A DNA stretch of 64,000 nucleotides from Cytidiella melzeri (lineage: Eukaryota; Basidiomycota; Agaricomycetes; Polyporales; Irpicaceae), in contig JABYQR010000003.1 in the NCBI GenBank assembly GCA_022592445.1, positions 395,349 through 459,348 on the forward strand. The letters are read 5' to 3'. The notes under the pieces were generated by a model. That model was given only the letters and a program-made list of their open reading frames with translations. It was not told the origin of the DNA and did no database searches. The position numbers were made by a program, and so were the translations under genes. Positions 60,021-64,000 of the stretch are shown piece after piece (the first letter of the stretch is position 1; each line of letters starts with the position of its first letter).

Positions 60021-60639
60021 GAACTGATACGGGATCGGTGTTGTCGCAAAGTCCGATGCTGCTAATCGGGTCGGCGATCGGAGTAGGCGACAGGGGGAGC
60101 TGTAAGAGTCAATCGGCTTCAACTAAGTAAGTTGCGCCTCTCGTGAATCCTCGGTGACTCGGATTTGGACTCAGCAAGATCAAGGGTTCGGCCTCGGAGA
60201 CTCGGGGTCGGCGAAGACGATGTCGGAGGAAGAGTTTCAGAACAGAAGTCGGGCAGCGACGAGTAAGACAACTTCAGCAAGTGAAGTCGAATGAAGAGGT
60301 AGGAATAGGATGGGGATCTTATTCGATATTCGAACTTGAACTTCTACTGTACAATTGAGTCTGGTTATATAGTACTAGAAGTTGTAAGTCCGATAAGGCA
60401 TGCGTGTATGGTCCGAGACAAGAGAGGATTAGATCAGGCGAATAATCGGAGTCGGAGGAAATTCGGAGAAAAAGTACAAAGGGATATCTACAACTGATGA
60501 AACCGGTGATAGCGAGCACAAGGTAAATCGGAGAAACATCGGTGTTGGACCGTGTGGCGAGTTGAGGATGTGGCTGTGCGAGGATAAGGATGTCGGATGT
60601 CCGGTGCCGATCACGTGATCGGATCGGATCGTAATAGTA
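60020..60639 (-). repeat. 3' LTR of the chromovirus element (left edge approximate)
   Basis: On the minus strand it starts TACTATTACG directly after the purine tract (60640). Its other edge is set by the change from copia to gypsy-type sequence between 60,020 and 60,105, where a TGTAAGAG (60104) may be the end. Contains CACGTG at 60613. The partner LTR is outside the window, so the length is a range. Confidence 0.65.
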
Positions 60640-60711
60640 CCTCCCCCTTAAGGCCCGAACCCCTGAGGGCAATGCTTCTCCCGTCTTGATGATCGGAGAT
60701 AGCGATAGGTG

Positions 60712-60718
60712 TATAAAA
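60712..60718 (+). promoter_or_regulatory. TATA box of the antisense gene
   Basis: TATAAAA, 92 bp before the ATG at 60804 and just inside the LTR-purine tract boundary. No other TATA box is nearby. Confidence 0.65.
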
Positions 60719-60803
60719 ACCACGGACTGACTGACGATGTGGATTTTGACACTTTTCACCCCAACTCCCACTACCCAACAAAACAACTTGCGCATTATCG
60801 GAA

Positions 60804-61911
60804 ATGTCTGCCCCTGCTGGTAAGTCATAATCGGAATCGGCTTTATTCGCTGACTTCATTTCTGTTGTCAGAAACTACTGCCCAGAGAGTCGAGCGTCTT
60901 CGTCGGCAACGCGAGGAGGCTCAACAGCGATTCGCTGCGGAGCAACAGCGATTGCAGGACGAGGAGGCCGAACTGGAGGCGGAGATGGCGCGAGAGATAG
61001 CGAGAGAGGCTGAGGAGAAGGAGAAGGAGAAGGAGGCCCAGAGGGTTGCTCAGGCCAAGGCCGATCGGCTGGCCGAGCAGCAGGCTCGGGATGCGGCTGA
61101 GGCGAAGAAAGTGGCAGAGGCAGCAAAGGGGAAGTCGAAGGCTAAGCCCAAGCAGAAGGCAGCGTCAGTCGCGTCGGGATCGGGGGCCGACCCTATGGTC
61201 GCGGTGACGGAGGCCGCAAAGGCGGTCACCCTGGGAAAGCAGAAAGGAAAGGCAAAGGCAAAATCGGCGCCGACCATCGCGGACTCGGACCTGTCGGGCG
61301 AGGAGAAAGATGGGGGTGATGTGGAGATGGTTGATGCCTCCATCCCAGAGGGCATGGCGGTCGGAAACGACTGCGATCGGTGCGCCAGGATCGGCGCCCA
61401 GTGCCTGTGGAAGGTGAACGGTCGGGGGTCCTCGTGCGCGAAGTGCTTCAAGGACAAGCAGAAGTGCGAGATGGGTGGAGTGAAGGTGAAGACGGTGGGG
61501 CAGCTGTCTGAGGCGTCATCGGGGTCGGCGAATCGGCTCGTCGCACCCCCGATCGCGAAGGCGGCGTCAGGGAACTCCGAGGCCTCGTCGTCGAAGAAGA
61601 GGAAGGGGTCCGAGGCGAGTAGCCGGCCGAATAAGATGAAGAAGTACGAGGCGAAGGTCTTCTTGCACAAGGGCAAGAAACATCGGGAGTTGGTGGAGCA
61701 CGCCGATGAGCCTGACTCGTCCGAGGCGACCGATTCGGAGTCCGAGCTCAGGGAGCTCAACCACAACGTCGAGGTACTCCAGGACCTTGTCCGGGAGTTA
61801 ATCGACGTGACTCGGAGGAACTTTGTCCTCTGGCAGGAGTGGATGGGGCAGGAGGATGGGTCGGACTCGGAGATCTCGGTCGTCGAGGGGAAGAAGAAGG
61901 CAAAGAAGTAA
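60804..61911 (+). CDS. Element-borne antisense gene: coiled-coil protein with Zn2Cys6-pattern cysteine cluster
   Basis: Two exons, 60804-60819 and 60872-61911, with a GTAAGT..CAG intron of 52 nt, give 351 aa. Residues 10-105 form an Arg/Glu/Ala coiled coil (R-L-R-R-Q-R-E-E-A-Q-Q-R). Around residues 185-220 the pattern C-D-R-C, 6 residues, C, 10 residues, C-A-K-C, 6 residues, C matches CX2CX6CX10CX2CX6C. This is the spacing of fungal Zn2Cys6 binuclear DNA-binding domains. A Lys/Arg patch (S-K-K-R-K-G) may be a nuclear signal. A second helical region (L-N-H-N-V-E-V-L-Q-D-L-V-R-E-L) precedes a K-K-K-A-K-K end. The gene is antisense to the retroelement and its stop lies 127 bp from the pol stop. 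In usual Zn2Cys6 factors the cluster is N-terminal with a basic stretch after it; here it is central, so DNA binding is inference. Confidence 0.85.
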
Positions 61912-62038
61912 ATGATACTTTCTTTGTATTTGTTGTAAAATATAGTTTTCTTTTTCTTGTTGTCTTGAAGTGTGAGAGCGAATCGGACTCGGAGAAATTC
62001 GGAGATAAAAATAAGATGGGATATGTTGAACAAATGAA

Positions 62039-64000
62039 TTACAATGATAAAGGACCAGGCTTATTTGGGTATCGCAAGTGAAACTCGGCAACGGCTTCGG
62101 GGGCTCGGTCAAGTTCGGTCGCGAGTACCCAAGATGTTTCTTCATCGGTTCCTTCGTAACCCGACCACCGAACTAGGTAGAGGATCGGACAAGCTCGGCG
62201 TCGGCGGTCAAGTTTCGAGTCGAGGACTTCTGCGATCTCATACTCGATTTCGCCGTCGATCTCAATCGGAGGTGGTGGGGAAGGAACGCGATTCGGGATT
62301 TCGCTAGGAGTGTATGGTTCGAGCATGGAAACATGGTAAACGGGGTGAACGGCTCGCATAGCATCGGGAAGTCGGAGGGTAAAGGATTGCGGTCCTACGC
62401 GTCCTATGATTTCGAATGGGCCGAAGTATTTCTCGGTAAGCTTCTTGGACGGACGAGTGGTATTGAAGTATTGGCTTTAACGAAAACCCGATCACCGATG
62501 TCCCAGGTTGGCGGTGGTGTACGAACGGCATCGGCGGGACCTTGGTATCGGAGCTGGGCTTCGCGCATATTTTCTTTCAGGTGTTCGTGCAAGTCCTCGA
62601 GGTTTACTGCGAGTTCATGGGCGCGAGAGGAAGCGAGACTGCGTTCGGGGTAGATGGTGAGGTTTGGGTGATAGCCTTTGTTGGCGAAGAACGGAGATAT
62701 GCCTGTAGTGGCACTGGGAACATTATTGAATGCAAACTCGGCAAGCGGGAGCAAGCCCGACCAGTTGTCTTGCTGGTAGTTGCAGTACGCTCGGAGGTAT
62801 TGTTCCAGGGTCTGGTTCGTCCGTTCGGTCTGTCCATCGGCTTCGGGATGGTAACCGGAAGTGAAGTGTAGGTTCATATCCAGTGCCTGTCCCAAGGCTC
62901 GGAAGAATCGCGAAACAAACTCGGTACCCCGATCGGAGGTACAGTGTGATGGAACTCCGTGCTTGGAGAAGACGTGAAGGACGAACAGTTTAGCAAGGCC
63001 TGGAGAGTCGATAGTATCGTAAGTGGGAATGAATATGCCTTGCTTGCTGAGGCGGTCTACAATGACGAGTATGGCAGTGAAACCATCGGAATCGGGGAGT
63101 TGTTCTATGAAGTCCATGGATATCGAATCCCAGGGCCGAGTCGGGACCGGGAGCTGTTGGACCGTTCCGTAGGGCTTATGTCTCGGGGCCTTAGATCGTT
63201 TACAAGTCGTACAAGACTTGCAGTAATCGGTAACAAAGGTTCGGAGTTTGGGCCAGGAGAATTCCCGACGGATAAGAGCTAACGTCTTGCTGACTCCGTA
63301 GTGACCGGATAGAAGATGGTCATGTCGGTAACGTAAGACTCGGAGTCGGAGGTCACCAACATCGGGGACATAGATTTTGCCGTCATGTAAGAGTAAGCCG
63401 TTAGGCTCATCAGACCACCTCGGAGGAAGAGGCTTGGATCGGAGCTGTGTAGCGTAGGTGTCGGATGGGAGTGATCGGAGGATATCCTGGTAGAGTTCTT
63501 CAGAGTCAAAGACATAGACACTGCGAAGAGTCGGTTCCATAAGGGCCGTTGCGCGTATAGAAGCGATGAGATGTTCGGAGGAAAAGATAGGCTTGAAGTT
63601 GTGCGAGTTGACACTAGCATAGTCGCTACCTCCCTCTTTAGGGTAGACGTCCCATCGTCTAGTCAAGGCATCGGGCTTAGTACCGAGCTTTCCGGGTCGG
63701 AATCGGATAACAAGATTAAAACTGGATAGGAATTCAGACCAACGAGCCTGTCGTCGGGTGAGGAGTTTCGTAGTAGAGAAGTACTCCAGATTCTTGTGAT
63801 CGGTGACAACGTCGATCGGAGTCGGTGTTCCCTCGAGGTAATGGCGCCAAGTCCGGAAGGCTTCATGAATAGCAAGGAGTTCCTTGTCATGTACGTCGTA
63901 ATTCAACTCGGGAGCGGTGAAAGTTCGAGAGTGAAAAGCGACCGGGTGTATTTCTCCGTCGGAGACGATAGAGAGGATGGCGCCGAGGGCGTAGTCGGAG
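62039..64000 (-). pseudogene. Chromovirus pol: RNase H end, integrase and frameshifted chromodomain
   Basis: 63906-62404 begins in RNase H (D-V-H-D-K-E-L-L-A-I, V-V-T-D-H-K-N-L-E-Y-F). It continues through the integrase HHCC zinc region (H-D-H-L-L-S-G-H-Y-G, C-K-S-C-T-T-C-K-R-S-K) and the DDE residues in M-D-F-I-E-Q-L, S-D-R-G-T-E-F and H-P-E-A-D-G-Q-T-E. Near 62,465 the frame changes: V-F-V-K-A-N runs into a short dead end, while the right continuation (R-P-S-K-K-L-T-E-K-Y-F-G-P-F) is in another frame. That frame goes on to H-P-V-Y-H-V-S-M-L-E-P-Y and a chromodomain (Y-E-I-A-E-V-L-D-S-K, Y-L-V-R-W-S-G-Y-E-G-T-D-E-E-T-S-W), ending at 62039. Upstream RNase H continues past the right edge. Confidence 0.88.

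Larger units (their letters stand above)
60020..64000 (-). mobile_element. Chromovirus-type Ty3/gypsy element with antisense extra gene, continues past the window
   Basis: The minus strand holds RNase H, integrase and a C-terminal chromodomain (64,000-62,039), then an extra plus-strand gene (60804-61911), then a polypurine tract (minus GGGGGAGG, 60641-60648) and an LTR ending at 60639. The protease and RT are beyond the right edge. The element interrupts the copia integrase. TCGGA/TCCGA words are remarkably dense all through it, including its LTR, and CpG is not depleted, unlike the decayed element at 1-4480. Confidence 0.88.

Noticed and set aside
60875..61911. Antisense gene as an ordinary host transcription factor beside the element
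   Set aside because: It lies between the purine tract/LTR and the pol stop, with the same TCGGA-rich composition, so it belongs to the element.
61050..62033. Long minus-strand ORF opposite the antisense Zn2Cys6-pattern gene
   Set aside because: It is the complement of a biased coding exon: Ser/Phe-rich, with no motif, and in neither the pol frame nor a credible start context.
1..64000. tRNA or rRNA genes
   Set aside because: I scanned for TTCGA/TTCAA-type B boxes with a matching A box and stem and found none convincing; weak structures could be missed by eye.

Overview
The window looks like nuclear DNA of an agaricomycete (basidiomycete mushroom-forming fungus). Genes are intron-dense, with introns of about 50-80 nt bounded by GT..AG. 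Several families are typical of this group: MYND-finger proteins, F-box-like proteins, a Crinkler/RHS-type P-loop protein and a sedolisin. Both ends are occupied by LTR retrotransposons of the gypsy and copia types. I spliced the recognisable genes by hand. Exon joins are stated where the frame and a protein family agree, and flagged where they do not.

Layout. 1-6.5 kb: a decayed Ty3/gypsy element on the minus strand, its 5' LTR (3862-4480), an inverted second LTR of the same family (5068-5704) and a more diverged LTR-like stretch. 7-24 kb: housekeeping genes, namely an unrecognised Ser/Pro-rich protein, a RED/IK splicing factor, EMC5 (ER membrane protein complex), a sterol O-acyltransferase (MBOAT), a small secreted protein, an acidic hypothetical protein, an F-box-like protein, a DUF2015 protein and a CUE/DUF1771/Smr protein resembling the no-go-decay nuclease Cue2. 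24-41 kb: many nuclear or RNA functions, namely a KAT14-like GNAT protein whose stop codon is 9 bp from that of a SIRT1/Hst1-type sirtuin, an unknown DSLF-motif protein, a P-loop NTPase-like protein, a 906-aa membrane/coiled-coil protein, an HP1 (chromo plus chromo-shadow) protein, the exon-junction protein Y14 and a MYND-finger protein. 41-45 kb: nearly 4 kb without a convincing gene. 45-53 kb: two secreted-enzyme-like genes, an S53 sedolisin and a GH127-like protein. 53-56.6 kb: a membrane-anchored low-complexity protein whose 3' end is tandemly duplicated. 58-60 kb: a decayed copia element, interrupted by a chromovirus-type gypsy element (about 60.02 kb to the window end).

The most unusual item is in that last element. 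Between its 3' LTR and the pol stop codon lies an antisense, spliced gene with its own TATA box. It encodes a 351-aa protein with a coiled coil and a canonical Zn2Cys6 cysteine pattern, converging tail-to-tail on pol. The element therefore seems to carry a DNA-binding-type protein whose mRNA is antisense to its own genomic RNA. Other notable points are a GNAT acetyl-CoA loop lacking its conserved residues, a Walker A motif that splices to V-K-T, a stop-free 57-nt intron in the HP1 shadow domain, a 14-bp perfect palindrome just upstream of a TATA box, and the duplicated C-terminal exon that has stayed open.
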